NCBI RefSeq assembly: GCF_018524365.1
Contig: NZ_JAEKFT010000018.1
Span: 1 to 64,000, forward strand
From: Denitromonas iodatirespirans
GTDB lineage: Bacteria; Pseudomonadota; Gammaproteobacteria; Burkholderiales; Rhodocyclaceae
Direction: 5' to 3'
DNA: 64,000 nucleotides
Positions 48,954-58,094 of the stretch are shown here, piece after piece. The position numbers and the translations under genes are program-made. The notes beneath the pieces were generated by a model that did no database searches, was not told the DNA's origin, and saw nothing but the letters and a program-made list of their open reading frames with translations. Position 1 is the stretch's first letter. Each line of letters begins with the position of its first letter.

Positions 48954-50264
48954 TCAGGGCAGGAACAGGGCCGCGGTGGCGGTCGGGTTCGACGGGAAGT
49001 ACAGATGCATGAACGAGGCGAACAGCCGGCCGTCGCGCCAGATCGCTTCCGGCGTGCCGCTGTGGCGCTGGGCGATGCTGTGGGCGGCCGGTTCGCGCTG
49101 GCACTGGACGCGCGCGTGGTGGAAGGTGTGGCCGCGGACCTCGCCCTCGGCGGTGAGCACGCTGTGCATGCCCAGATTGACCAGGCTGCCGGCCATCGCC
49201 GCTTCGCCCGGCAGCAGGCCGAACAGGGCGGCGCAGTGGCCGTCGTGATCGGTTAGCGTGTCGAGCAGGGCGAGCATGCCGCCGCATTCGGCAACGATCG
49301 GTTTGCCGGCACGGTGATGGGCATGCAGGGCCTGACGCAGGCCGTCGTTGCCGGCGAGGGCATGCAGGTGCAGCTCGGGATAGCCGCCAGGCAGGTAGAG
49401 CGCGTCGGCCCGCGGCAGGCTGGGTTCGGCCAGCGGTGAGAAGAAGCGCAACTCGGCGCCGAGTGCGCGCAGGGTGTCGAGATTGGCCGGATAGAGAAAG
49501 GCGAAGGCGGCATCGCGGGCGACGGCGATGGTGACGCCGTCGAGCCGCCGCGGGATCGGTTCGCTGCGCGGCGCGGAAAAGTCGACGGGCGCGGGCAGCG
49601 GCGGATTGACCGCATCGAGGGCATCCGCAGCGCGGTCGATGCGCTGCGTCAGGTCGGTGATTTCATCGGCCTGCAGCAGGCCGAGGTGACGCGAGGGCAG
49701 GGCCGCCTCGGCATTGCGCGGCAGGGCACCGAGCCAGGCCATGTCGGCCGGCAGGCTCTCGCGCAGCATCTGGGCATGGCCCGGACTGCCGACGCCATTG
49801 GCGAGCACGCCGTAGAAATTCAGCCCGGGGCGATAGCTGGCCAGACCGAGGGCGATGGCGCCGAAGGTCTGGGCCATGGCCGCGGCGTCGATGACCGCCA
49901 GCACCGGCAGGCCGAGCGTCTCGGCCAATGCGGCGCTGGAGGCGATGCCGTCATGCAGGCCCATCACGCCTTCGACGAGGATCAAGTCGGCATCGGCCGC
50001 TGCGGCATGCAGCAGGGCGCGGCAATGGGCTTCGCCGCCCATCCACAGATCGAGCTGATACACCGGATGACCGCTGGCCTGGGCCAGGATGGTCGGGTCG
50101 AGGAAATCGGGGCCGGTCTTGAAGACGCGCACGCGGCGGCCCTGCCGGGTGTGCCAGCGGGCCAGCGCAGCGGTGGCGGTGGTCTTGCCCTGGCCGGAGG
50201 CCGGGGCGCTGATGAGGAGGGCCGGGCAGCGATGGCTGGCGGCCGGCGAATTGGCAGGCGTCAT
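48954..50264 (-). CDS. cobB: Cobyrinate / hydrogenobyrinate a,c-diamide synthase
   Basis: ATG 50264, preceded by GGAG, gives 436 residues. The N-terminal ATP domain has the P-loop-like SAPASGQGKTT and FKTGPDFLDP; the C-terminal class I glutamine amidotransferase-like domain has the catalytic cysteine in VAECGGML and histidine in SFMHLYFPSNP. The enzyme amidates the a and c carboxyls using glutamine, directly before cobalt insertion by CobN in the aerobic route. The ORF stays open upstream through the riboswitch to 50585, but that part is leader RNA. Confidence 0.95.
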   Translation of the reverse strand: MTPANSPAASHRCPALLISAPASGQGKTTATAALARWHTRQGRRVRVFKTGPDFLDPTILAQASGHPVYQLDLWMGGEAHCRALLHAAAADADLILVEGVMGLHDGIASSAALAETLGLPVLAVIDAAAMAQTFGAIALGLASYRPGLNFYGVLANGVGSPGHAQMLRESLPADMAWLGALPRNAEAALPSRHLGLLQADEITDLTQRIDRAADALDAVNPPLPAPVDFSAPRSEPIPRRLDGVTIAVARDAAFAFLYPANLDTLRALGAELRFFSPLAEPSLPRADALYLPGGYPELHLHALAGNDGLRQALHAHHRAGKPIVAECGGMLALLDTLTDHDGHCAALFGLLPGEAAMAGSLVNLGMHSVLTAEGEVRGHTFHHARVQCQREPAAHSIAQRHSGTPEAIWRDGRLFASFMHLYFPSNPTATAALFLP

Positions 50265-50274
50265 GCATTTCTCC

Positions 50275-50292
50275 GCACGCTCACCCGCGTGC
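50275..50292 (-). promoter_or_regulatory. Hairpin abutting the cobB ribosome-binding site
   Basis: On the minus strand GCACGC-GGGTGA-GCGTGC (50292 to 50275) forms a 6-base stem directly followed by GGAGAAATGC and the cobB ATG. Its position next to the Shine-Dalgarno sequence suggests part of a translational expression platform for the upstream riboswitch. Confidence 0.45.
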
Positions 50293-50389
50293 AAAGTGGA
50301 TTGTTGCGACATGCAGGGAAAGGTCCGTCGGCCGTGGCCGGAAGCGAGGTTCCGCCAGCCCGCCGGATCGCCCACCGCGATGCCGCTCG

Positions 50390-50590
50390 TGTGCGTCGGG
50401 CCGGTCTCCGGACTCACGAGTGGCAGTGTTGCGCCGGCATCGCGCCTTCCCGTGCGCAGGCACAGTGGCATGTGGCGATGTTTGACTCGTTTACCGTTGC
50501 GGGGGCAGTGTCGGGATCGCGGTTGCCCAGAGGCGCGCCGCTCACCGACTTCCCGTTGATTCCCCGGGTCGTCGCCGGGGAACACCAGAT
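50390..50590 (-). ncRNA. Cobalamin riboswitch upstream of cobB
   Basis: Read on the minus strand, the conserved blocks occur in order: GGGAAGTCGGTG (50554-50543), GCCCCCGCAACGGTAA (50506-50491) and the B12 box GAGTCCGGAGACC (50415-50403). About 125 bases separate the aptamer from cobB. This is the second cobalamin riboswitch in the window and sits at the opposite end of the locus from the first one. Confidence 0.95.
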
Positions 50591-50659
50591 CGCATGCGGC
50601 GGATCATGCCATACATCGACGACGGGGGCGAGCGACTACCCGCGTCGGATGTTTCCGGC

Positions 50660-51475
50660 TCAGAGGAAGGTGGCGGCGTCGCGCTCGATGTCGGGGACGG
50701 CGGCGATGTCGTCGTCGAGCGCGTCCGGCGGCAGGCCGAGGGCGTCCATGGTCGTGGCTGGCAGCTCTGCGCCGTGTGCGTGGTCGAGGGTGATCTGGGC
50801 CGCCAGGGTGAGCACGCGGGCGGTGTGGGAGGCCTCGGCGGCGTCGGGCTCGGCATACCAGCGCAGCGCGGTGGCGATCTCGTCGGGAAAGTGCCAGCGG
50901 ATGGCCAGCTGCTCGCCGACCTCGGCATGACAGAGCTGGAGCTCGGCGCGCTCGATGGCGCTGCGTTCGCCGACGGTGGTGTCGTGGCAGGCCTGGGCGA
51001 TGCGGGCGGCGGCGTCGGGGAAGGCGGCGTGGATCAGCAGCACGCCCATGCGGTACATCAGGCCGGCGGTATAGGCGAACTCGGGGTTGGCCTTGCCGCG
51101 GGTGCGCCGCGCAATGCGCCGGGCCAGCGCGGCGACCACCAGGGCGTCATGCCAGAAGGCCTTGAGGTCGAATTGGGGGATGTCGTGGAAGGTGCCGGTG
51201 ATGCCCGAGGCGATGACCAGCGAGCGCAGGGTGTTGAGCCCGATCAGGGCGATGGCGTCGTCGATGGCGCCGACCTTGCGGCTGGCGCCGTAGAAGGTGG
51301 AGTTGGCCATGCGCAGCACGCGGGCGCCGAGGTGGGGGTCATGGCGCAGGTCGTCGACGATGCGTTCGAGATTGACGTCGTCCCGGCCGAGGCTGTCGAT
51401 CAGGTCGGCGACCACCTTCGGCAGGCTGGGCAGCGGCGGAAGATGCTGGAACAGATCGTCGAGGGCGGTCGACAT
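50660..51475 (-). CDS. HDOD-domain protein
   Basis: From ATG 51475 the protein has 271 residues and consists of one HDOD domain: LPPLPSLPKVVADLIDSL, the IVDDLRHDPHLGARVLRMAN segment, AIALIGLNTLRSLVIA and AGLMYRMGVLLIHAAFP. HDOD proteins are HD-related but usually without phosphodiesterase activity, and act in signalling. The following 50590-50660 gap separates it from the cobB leader, so the genes are independent. Confidence 0.88.
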   Translation of the reverse strand: MSTALDDLFQHLPPLPSLPKVVADLIDSLGRDDVNLERIVDDLRHDPHLGARVLRMANSTFYGASRKVGAIDDAIALIGLNTLRSLVIASGITGTFHDIPQFDLKAFWHDALVVAALARRIARRTRGKANPEFAYTAGLMYRMGVLLIHAAFPDAAARIAQACHDTTVGERSAIERAELQLCHAEVGEQLAIRWHFPDEIATALRWYAEPDAAEASHTARVLTLAAQITLDHAHGAELPATTMDALGLPPDALDDDIAAVPDIERDAATFL

Positions 51476-51587
51476 GGCGGGGCTCCGATGCATGCTCGGC
51501 TGAGGGCCGCGATGCAGGTGCTGCATCGCGGCATGCCACACACATTATAGCTACCGCCGTTTCAACCTCGGGGAATAAATCCGCGAT

Positions 51588-52964
51588 TCAGAACGGCAGA
51601 GCGAGCCCTGGCCACACGGCCTCGATGGCGCGCCGGAAGGCGCCCTGGATGCGCTCGATGGCGGCCTGCGAATCGGCCTCGAAGCGCAAGACGACCACCG
51701 GCGTGGTGTTCGACGGGCGGGCCAGGCCGAAGCCGTCGGGGTATTCGACGCGCACCCCGTCGATGGTGATGATCTCGTCGGCACCGTCGAAGGCGGCTTG
51801 CTCGCGCAGGCGGCGCACCAGCTCGAAGGGCTCGCCCTCGGCCATCTTGAGGTTCAGCTCGGGGGTGCTGGTGGCGTCGGGCAGCGCGGTGAGAGCGGCG
51901 TTGGCGTCGGGCCGGGCGGAGAGGATCTCGAGCAGGCGCGCGCCGGTGTAGAGGCCGTCGTCGAAGCCGTACCAGCGCTCCTTGAAGAACACATGGCCGC
52001 TCATTTCGCCGGCCAGCGGGGCGCCGGTTTCCTTGAGCTTGGCCTTGACCAGCGCATGGCCGGTGTTCCACATCACTGGCTCGCCGCCGTGCTGGCGGAT
52101 CCAGCCGGCCAGATTGCGGGTGCATTTGACGTCGTAGATGATCTGCCCGCCCGGCACGCGCGAGAGCACGTCGGCGGCGAAGAGCATGAGCTGGCGGTCG
52201 GGGTAGATGATCTGCCCGTCCTTGGTGACCACGCCGAGGCGGTCGCCGTCGCCGTCGAAGGCCAGACCGAGTTCGGCGTCGGTGTCGCGCAGGGCGCGGA
52301 TGACGTCTTGCAGGTTCTCAGGCTTGGACGGATCGGGATGATGGTTGGGGAAGTTGCCGTCGACCTCGCAGAACAGCTCGACCGTCTCGCAGCCGAGGCG
52401 GCGGAACAGCTGCGGCGCGACGGCACCGGCCACGCCGTTGCCGCAGTCGATGACGATCTTCATCGGGCGGGCGAGGCGGATGTCGCCGAGCACGCGCTCG
52501 AGGTAGGCGTCGATGATGCCTTCGTGGCGGGTGACGGTGCCCTGGCCATGGGTGAGATTGCCGGTCTCGATGCGCTGGCGCAGGTCCTGGATCAGCTCGC
52601 CGAACAGGGTCTGGCCGCCGAGGACCATCTTGAAGCCGTTGTAGTCGGGCGGGTTGTGGCTGCCGGTGACGCTGACGCAGCCGTCGGCCTCGAGCTGGTA
52701 GGCGGCGAAGTAGGTGAGCGGGGTGGGCACGCAACCGATGTCGATCACGTCGACGCCGGCGGCGCAGATGCCTTCGGCCAGGGCGCCGGCCAGGCTGGGG
52801 CCGGAGAGGCGGCCGTCGCGGCCGACGGCGATGGTCTTGAGTTGGCGGGCGCGGGCTTCGGAGCCCAGGGCGTGGCCGATGGCGCGGGCCACCTCGGGGG
52901 TCAGGGTTTTGTCGATGATGCCGCGGATGTCGTAGGCCTTGAAGATTTCGGGTGCGAGTTGCAT
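51588..52964 (-). CDS. algC: Phosphomannomutase/phosphoglucomutase
   Basis: The 458-residue protein is a complete alpha-D-phosphohexomutase with the phosphoserine loop TGSHNPPDYNG, metal loop FDGDGDRLG, sugar loop GEMSGHVFF and the phosphate-binding C-terminal RPSNTTPVVVLRFEA. It interconverts mannose- or glucose-6-phosphate with the 1-phosphates and supplies precursors for lipopolysaccharide and exopolysaccharide. That is relevant to the PEP-CTERM protein elsewhere in the window. The symbol follows the bifunctional Pseudomonas enzyme. Confidence 0.94.
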   Translation of the reverse strand: MQLAPEIFKAYDIRGIIDKTLTPEVARAIGHALGSEARARQLKTIAVGRDGRLSGPSLAGALAEGICAAGVDVIDIGCVPTPLTYFAAYQLEADGCVSVTGSHNPPDYNGFKMVLGGQTLFGELIQDLRQRIETGNLTHGQGTVTRHEGIIDAYLERVLGDIRLARPMKIVIDCGNGVAGAVAPQLFRRLGCETVELFCEVDGNFPNHHPDPSKPENLQDVIRALRDTDAELGLAFDGDGDRLGVVTKDGQIIYPDRQLMLFAADVLSRVPGGQIIYDVKCTRNLAGWIRQHGGEPVMWNTGHALVKAKLKETGAPLAGEMSGHVFFKERWYGFDDGLYTGARLLEILSARPDANAALTALPDATSTPELNLKMAEGEPFELVRRLREQAAFDGADEIITIDGVRVEYPDGFGLARPSNTTPVVVLRFEADSQAAIERIQGAFRRAIEAVWPGLALPF

Positions 52965-53045
52965 GGGATTTCCAGGAATGCTGAACGAATGGACAGGACG
53001 GGCGTGATTATCCCGGATTTGTGCGCACTTCGTGTGACGCGTGGC

Positions 53046-54017
53046 TTAGCCCTTGCGGCGAGTCAGCGAGTCGAAGTGCGCGATCAACCGTGCCGGCAGC
53101 CAGTCGAGCCTGCCCGGAAAGCGCCCCGACAGAAAGCCGACATGGCCGCCGCCGGCCGGTAATTCCTGCGTGATCGCGGGCGAGCAGTCGCCCTGCTGCG
53201 GCAGGGCGGCCGGCGGCACGAAAGGGTCGTTGGCGGCGTTGAGCAACAAGGTGGGCGTGGCGATGTGCTTGAGCCAGGGCCGGCTGGAGGCGCGCTGCCA
53301 GTAGTCGAGCACGCCGTCGAAACCGTGCACCGGCGCGGTGAAGGCGTCGTCGAAGTCATACAGGGTGCGCGCCCGCCGGATGCGATCGGCGTCGAGCGCG
53401 GCCTTGTGGATGGCGATCTTGTCGAGCGCCTTGGCCTTGAGTGTGCGCAGGAAGCGTTGGGTGTAGATGCGGTTGAAGCCTTGGCCGAGCGCGGTGCCCG
53501 AGACGGTCAGGTCGAGCGGCGGGCAGATCGCGGCGGCGCCGGCGATGTGCCGGCGCGCGTCCTCGCCCTGTTCGCCGAGCCATTTGAGCAGGGCGTTGCC
53601 GCCCAGCGAGACGCCGACGGCATATACCGGGGCCTCGCGGTAGCGCGCGCCGATGCGTGCCAGGATCCAGCCGATCTCGGCGCTGTCGCCGGAGTGGTAG
53701 GCGCGCAGCAGGCGGTTGGGCCGCCCGGAGCAGCCGCGAAAGTTGGGCACCACGCCGTTCCAGCCGATGGCGGCGAGCGCGCCCATGATGGCGCGTGCGT
53801 AATGCGAGTCGCTGCTGCCTTCGAGCCCGTGAAACAGCACCACCAAGGGGGCGCCACGCGTGCGCGGCAGCCAGTCGGCGTGGATGAAGTCGTCGTCGGG
53901 GGTTTCCCAGCGCACCCGGGTGTAGCCGGGCACGCCGGGCCTGCGCGCCAGCGGCCAGATGGTTTGCAGATGGCCGCCGGGTAGCCAGGCGGGGGCGCGG
54001 TAGGGGGTGTCGGTCAT
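53046..54017 (-). CDS. YheT-family alpha/beta hydrolase
   Basis: The 323-residue protein starts at ATG 54017 and matches the YheT group: APAWLPGGHLQTIWPL at the N-terminus, LFHGLEGSSDSHYARA, nucleophile elbow GVSLGGNALL, and acid-histidine elements ANDPFVPP and GGHVGFLSG. Members are esterases or hydrolases of unknown substrate. It is the last gene of an operon that starts with ilvE; 24 bp separate it from the NTF2-like gene. Confidence 0.92.
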   Translation of the reverse strand: MTDTPYRAPAWLPGGHLQTIWPLARRPGVPGYTRVRWETPDDDFIHADWLPRTRGAPLVVLFHGLEGSSDSHYARAIMGALAAIGWNGVVPNFRGCSGRPNRLLRAYHSGDSAEIGWILARIGARYREAPVYAVGVSLGGNALLKWLGEQGEDARRHIAGAAAICPPLDLTVSGTALGQGFNRIYTQRFLRTLKAKALDKIAIHKAALDADRIRRARTLYDFDDAFTAPVHGFDGVLDYWQRASSRPWLKHIATPTLLLNAANDPFVPPAALPQQGDCSPAITQELPAGGGHVGFLSGRFPGRLDWLPARLIAHFDSLTRRKG

Positions 54018-54041
54018 GCAGTGCCGTCCGGCGCGGCGCCG

Positions 54042-54470
54042 TCAGTGCACCAGCATCGGGGCATCGGGATCGCCCGCATGCAGGTCGGGGGTCGGCGAGG
54101 CGTGATGGGCCACCATGCGCCAGCCGCGGGCGCCGAGCACGAAGATGTTGGTGGCGACGATGGGCGGGTGAAGCTCGTCGTCGCCCTCCAGGTGCACATG
54201 CTGGAGCACGCTGTGCATGGCCATCACCGAGCCGGCCGAGATGACTTGCTGAGAGATCTCGATCTTCAGGCGCGGGCCGCTGGCGAACAGTTGCTGCCAG
54301 GTGTTGCGCACGGCGGCCAAGCCGACCACGCGGGGCGCACCGGGATGGACGCAGACGATGTCTTCGTCTTCCGACCAGACGGCCATCATGGCCTCCAGGT
54401 CGGCACGCGCGAGCGCGGCATAGAAGGCGACCTCGACCTCATGGGGCGAGGTAAACGCGATGTCGGACAC
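54042..54470 (-). CDS. NTF2-like / SnoaL-like protein (DUF4440 type)
   Basis: GTG 54470 follows AAGGA and gives 142 residues. The fold is NTF2-like: EVEVAFYAALARADLEAMMA, VWSEDEDIVCVHPG and RVVGLAAVRNTWQQLF are typical of DUF4440 proteins, ending WRMVAHHASP. Such proteins bind small ligands or act as weak isomerases; no specific role can be assigned. The in-frame sequence upstream of 54470 is shadow of the zinc-finger gene. Confidence 0.85.
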   Translation of the reverse strand: MSDIAFTSPHEVEVAFYAALARADLEAMMAVWSEDEDIVCVHPGAPRVVGLAAVRNTWQQLFASGPRLKIEISQQVISAGSVMAMHSVLQHVHLEGDDELHPPIVATNIFVLGARGWRMVAHHASPTPDLHAGDPDAPMLVH

Positions 54471-54529
54471 GTCGGATTCCTTGGGGAACGAGGCGCCACG
54501 CCGGGTACGGTGCCCGGCGGCGCGGTCGA

Positions 54530-54730
54530 TCAGTGGTGGCCCTTGGGGCGCTCGCCGGTGAACACGTAGGTGGCGCTGCAGTAGGGGCAGCTCACTTCGC
54601 CTTCGGTCAGCACGTCGAGGAAGACCCGCGGGTGGCGGGCCCACAGCGGCGCGCCGGGTTGCGGGCAGTGCAGCGGCAGGTCCTTGGCGGTGACGTCGAT
54701 GCGGCGGAAGGCGTCCTTGTTGTCAGCCAT
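54530..54730 (-). CDS. zf-CHCC zinc-finger domain protein
   Basis: The 66-residue protein contains the zf-CHCC pattern: LHCPQPGAPLWARHPRV followed by VSCPYCSATYVF, giving one Cys, one His and two Cys as zinc ligands. The family is related to the zinc-binding part of mitochondrial complex I subunit NDUFS6. In bacteria it commonly sits beside ilvE, as here (18 bp downstream). Function unknown. Confidence 0.92.
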   Translation of the reverse strand: MADNKDAFRRIDVTAKDLPLHCPQPGAPLWARHPRVFLDVLTEGEVSCPYCSATYVFTGERPKGHH

Positions 54731-54748
54731 GATGGGTCTCTCGTGAAA

Positions 54749-55669
54749 TCAGACGTAAGTGAGCCAGTGGTCGTACTCGGGCGCGCGGCCGTTGACGATC
54801 TCGAAGAAGCGGGCCTGCAGCTTCTCGGTGACCGGGCCGCGCTTGCCTTCGCCGATGACACGGTTGTCGAGCTCGCGGATCGGGGTGACTTCGGCGGCGG
54901 TGCCGGTGAAGAAGGCTTCGTCGGCGATGTAGATGTCGTCGCGCGTCAGGCGACGGGCGGTGACTTCGAGGCCGAACTCGCGGGCGACCTGGATCACCGA
55001 GTCACGGGTGATGCCGGTCAGCGCCGAGGCGATCTCGGGCTCGTAGATCTTGCCGTCCTTGATGACGAAGAGGTTCTCGCCGGCGCCTTCGGCCACGAAG
55101 CCCTGCACGTCGAGCAGCAGCGCCTCGTCGTAGCCGTCCTGCGTGGCTTCAAGGTTGGCGAGGATCGAGTTGGCGTAGGTGCTGGCCACCTTGGCGCGCG
55201 GCATGGTGACGTTCACATGGTGGCGCTGGTAGGACGAGGTCTTGACGCGGATGCCTTTCTCCAGGCCTTCCTCGCCCAGGTAGGCGCCCCACGGCCAGGC
55301 GGCGACGGCCACGTGCACCGTGGCGCCGCGGGTCGAGATGCCCATCTTCTCCGAGCCGTAGAAAGCGATCGGGCGCATGTAGCAGGATTCCAGGCCGTTG
55401 GCCTTGACCACGTCCGCCTGCGCCTGCATCAGCTCTTCGAGCGAGTAGGGCAGGTTCATGTGGTAGATCTTGCCGGAGTTCATCAGGCGCTGGGTGTGCT
55501 CGCGCAGGCGGAAGATGGCCGCGCCGCGGTCGGTCTTGTAGGCACGCACCCCTTCGAAGACCGCGAGGCCGTAATGCAGCGAGTGGGACAGCACGTGGGT
55601 GGTGGCGTCGCGCCACGGCACCATCTTGCCGTCATACCAGATAAAACCGTCGCGATCGGCCATGGACAT
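54749..55669 (-). CDS. ilvE: Branched-chain amino-acid aminotransferase
   Basis: ATG 55669 behind GGAGACTTGACC gives 306 residues of a class IV PLP aminotransferase: DGFIWYDGKMVPWRDATTHV, SLHYGLAVFEGVRAYKT, YMRPIAFYGSEKMG, and the C-terminal FFTGTAAEVTPI. The catalytic lysine is in AKVASTYANSI (here K of PRAKVASTY). It performs the last step of valine, leucine and isoleucine synthesis. It heads the ilvE-zf-CHCC-NTF2-yheT operon. Confidence 0.96.
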   Translation of the reverse strand: MSMADRDGFIWYDGKMVPWRDATTHVLSHSLHYGLAVFEGVRAYKTDRGAAIFRLREHTQRLMNSGKIYHMNLPYSLEELMQAQADVVKANGLESCYMRPIAFYGSEKMGISTRGATVHVAVAAWPWGAYLGEEGLEKGIRVKTSSYQRHHVNVTMPRAKVASTYANSILANLEATQDGYDEALLLDVQGFVAEGAGENLFVIKDGKIYEPEIASALTGITRDSVIQVAREFGLEVTARRLTRDDIYIADEAFFTGTAAEVTPIRELDNRVIGEGKRGPVTEKLQARFFEIVNGRAPEYDHWLTYV

Positions 55670-55801
55670 GGTCAAGTCTCCAGCGAATGTTGTGTTGTAA
55701 GCGGCACCTGCGGATGCGGTGCGTGAATCGCGCAATTCTATCGCAACTTGTGGCTGGCTGTGGCCGCGCTAAAATGCGGCTCTTTGACGACGGAACAGGT
55801 C

Positions 55802-56260
55802 ATGGACCGGGTCTGGAAACCGAATGTGACGGTGGCTGCGGTGGTCGAGCGCGGCGGACGCTTCCTGCTGGTGGAAGAGGAAACGAGCGACGGTTTGCGC
55901 TTCAATCAGCCGGCCGGCCACCTGGAGGCGGGCGAATCGCTGGTCGAGGCGGCCGCGCGCGAGGCGTTCGAAGAGACGGCACACCCCTTCGTGCCCGAGT
56001 TCCTGGTGGGCATCTACCAGTGGCCGCGGCCGGACGGCGAGGTCACCTACCTGCGCTTCGCCTTCGGCGGATCGGTGGGCGAGGCGATCGCCGGGCAGCG
56101 GCTGGACGCGGGCATCGTGCGCGCGGTGTGGCTGACCCGCGAGGAGATCGCCGCCTGTGCCGAGCGGCATCGCAGCCCGCTGATCCTGCGCTGCGTGGAC
56201 GACTACCTGGCCGGCCAGCGCGCGCCGCTCGATCTGCTGCGGCACTATGCCGAATCATGA
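55802..56260 (+). CDS. NUDIX hydrolase, NudJ-like
   Basis: ATG 55802 gives 152 residues with the NUDIX box GHLEAGESLVEAAAREAFEE and the NudJ-like surroundings NVTVAAVVERGGRFLLVEEE and FNQPAGHLE. NudJ-type enzymes dephosphorylate nucleoside tri- and diphosphates and thiamine pyrimidine pyrophosphates. In many betaproteobacteria this gene precedes mnmA, as here with one gene between. The next start overlaps its stop. Confidence 0.9.
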   Translation: MDRVWKPNVTVAAVVERGGRFLLVEEETSDGLRFNQPAGHLEAGESLVEAAAREAFEETAHPFVPEFLVGIYQWPRPDGEVTYLRFAFGGSVGEAIAGQRLDAGIVRAVWLTREEIAACAERHRSPLILRCVDDYLAGQRAPLDLLRHYAES

Positions 56261-56934
56261 GCGCACTGCGTCGTGCCGGCCTGATCGCCCTGATGCTGAG
56301 CGCACCCCTGACAGCGCTGGCCGCGGCGGAGGTGTCGATCTGCTACAACTACGGCTGCGTGACCGAGGCGCCGGTGCGTTTCGATGACGCGGCGCTCGGG
56401 GCGCAGCAGCGCCGCCTGGCGACGGCACGCACTGCCGAGGAGGAGCGGCAGATCCTGGCCGAGGTGATCGGCTGGATGTACCGCGAGGCCGGCAAGCAGT
56501 CGCCGATCCATGCCGATCGCGCCGGCGACTTCCTCGACGACGGGGTGTACGGCCGCATGGATTGCATCGACCATGCCACCACTACCACGCGCCTGCTCGC
56601 CGTGCTCGAGGCGCGCGGTGCCTTGCGCTTCCACAGGCTGTTGCCGCAGGCGCGGCGCACCCGCTTCGTGCTGTTTCAGCATTTTTCGGCGGTGGTCGAG
56701 GAGATCGTGCCGGCGCCGCAGGCTGCGGTCGAGGCCGTGCCCGACCATGTGCCGGTGCTGCTCGCCCTGTGCGACTGCGATGTCAGCGACGATCTGCCCA
56801 AACCGGCGCCCGAGGCAGCCGGCACACCCGGTGCGCGATACGTGATCGACACCTGGTTTTACGACCATGGCACGCCGGCGGTGGTTTTGCCGTTGGCCGC
56901 GTGGCTAGATGGAGAAGGACCGAATGTCCAGTAA
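56257..56934 (+). CDS. Exported protein of unknown function with Cys-rich motifs
   Basis: The 225-residue protein starts at ATG 56257, overlapping the NUDIX stop by ATGA. It has a signal peptide (about 1-24) and cysteines in [25 protein letters not shown] and LCDCDVSDD. The segment [16 protein letters not shown], with Cys, Asp and His close together, gives a faint impression of a papain/transglutaminase-like active site, but this is inference. I recognise no named family. The mnmA start overlaps its end by 11 bases. Confidence 0.78.
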   Translation: MSALRRAGLIALMLSAPLTALAAAEVSICYNYGCVTEAPVRFDDAALGAQQRRLATARTAEEERQILAEVIGWMYREAGKQSPIHADRAGDFLDDGVYGRMDCIDHATTTTRLLAVLEARGALRFHRLLPQARRTRFVLFQHFSAVVEEIVPAPQAAVEAVPDHVPVLLALCDCDVSDDLPKPAPEAAGTPGARYVIDTWFYDHGTPAVVLPLAAWLDGEGPNVQ

Positions 56935-58048
56935 GCAAGACCCGAACGGGATGAAAGTGGTGGTCGGCATGTCCGGCGGCGTGGATTCGTCGGTGGCGGC
57001 GCTGCGCCTCAAGGAACAGGGCTATGAGGTGCTCGGCCTGTTCATGAAGAACTGGGAGGACGATGACGACGACGAGTACTGTTCGACTCGGCAGGACTTG
57101 GTCGACGTCGCCTCGGTGTGCGACGTCATCGGCATCGATCTCGAAGTGGTGAACTTCTCGGCCGAGTACAAGGACCGCGTGTTCGCCGACTTCCTCAAGG
57201 AATACCAGGCCGGGCGCACGCCCAACCCCGACATCCTGTGCAACTCCGAGATCAAGTTCCGCTGCTTTCTCGACCACGCCATGCAGCTGGGCGCCGACAA
57301 GATCGCCACCGGCCACTACGCCCGGGTGCGCGAATGGCAGAGCGACGGGCGCCGCGAGTTCCAGCTGCTCAAGGCCGAGGACGGCACCAAGGATCAGAGC
57401 TACTTCCTCTACCGCCTGCAGCAGGCGCAGCTGGCCAAGACCTTGTTCCCGCTCGGCGACCTGTACAAGCGCGACGTGCGGCGCATGGCCGAGGCGGCCG
57501 GGCTGCATGTGCACGACAAGAAGGACTCGACCGGCATCTGCTTCATCGGCGAGCGCCCGTTCCGCGAGTTCCTCAGCCGTTACCTGCCGACCCAGCCGGG
57601 CGAGATCCGCTCGCTCGACGACGACCGCGTGCTCGGCCAGCACCAGGGCCTGATGTACCACACCATCGGCCAGCGCAAGGGGCTGATGATCGGCGGCATC
57701 AAGGGCATGGAAGACGCCGGCGGCGAGCATGACGCCTGGTATGCGGCCAAAAAGGACATGGCCGCCAATGTGCTCTACGTGGTCCAGGGCCACGACCATC
57801 CGGCCCTGCTGCGCGACCGGCTGGTGGCCACCGAGCTGAACTGGATCGCCGGACGCGACCCGCACACCCACTGGGTGTATACCGCCAAGCCGCGCTATCG
57901 CACGCCCGATCAGCCCTGCGAGATCGACCGCATCGGCAACGGCGAGGCGGAAATCGCCTTCGCCGAGGCGCAGTGGGCGCTCACGCCGGGGCAGAGCGTG
58001 GTGGTGTATGAATCCAAGGTGTGCCTGGGTGGCGGTGTGATTGTCTGA
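56924..58048 (+). CDS. mnmA: tRNA-specific 2-thiouridylase
   Basis: The 374-residue enzyme has the PP-loop [13 protein letters not shown], the conserved [12 protein letters not shown] with the first catalytic cysteine, [10 protein letters not shown], and the second cysteine in [12 protein letters not shown]. MnmA thiolates U34 of tRNA for Lys, Glu and Gln with sulfur from the Tus relay. ATG 56924 has GGAGAAGGA upstream; ATG 56909 is possible but lacks a good site. It is co-transcribed with the two genes before it. Confidence 0.97.
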   Translation: MSSKQDPNGMKVVVGMSGGVDSSVAALRLKEQGYEVLGLFMKNWEDDDDDEYCSTRQDLVDVASVCDVIGIDLEVVNFSAEYKDRVFADFLKEYQAGRTPNPDILCNSEIKFRCFLDHAMQLGADKIATGHYARVREWQSDGRREFQLLKAEDGTKDQSYFLYRLQQAQLAKTLFPLGDLYKRDVRRMAEAAGLHVHDKKDSTGICFIGERPFREFLSRYLPTQPGEIRSLDDDRVLGQHQGLMYHTIGQRKGLMIGGIKGMEDAGGEHDAWYAAKKDMAANVLYVVQGHDHPALLRDRLVATELNWIAGRDPHTHWVYTAKPRYRTPDQPCEIDRIGNGEAEIAFAEAQWALTPGQSVVVYESKVCLGGGVIV

Positions 58049-58094
58049 GCGCCGCGACGATGGCGCCGCGGCGATGGTGTTGCGGGAGGGCGCG

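Noticed and set aside
50265-50585. In-frame extension of cobB by 107 codons
   Set aside because: The extension runs through the cobalamin aptamer, whose conserved blocks explain the sequence; the real start has GGAG and fits family length.
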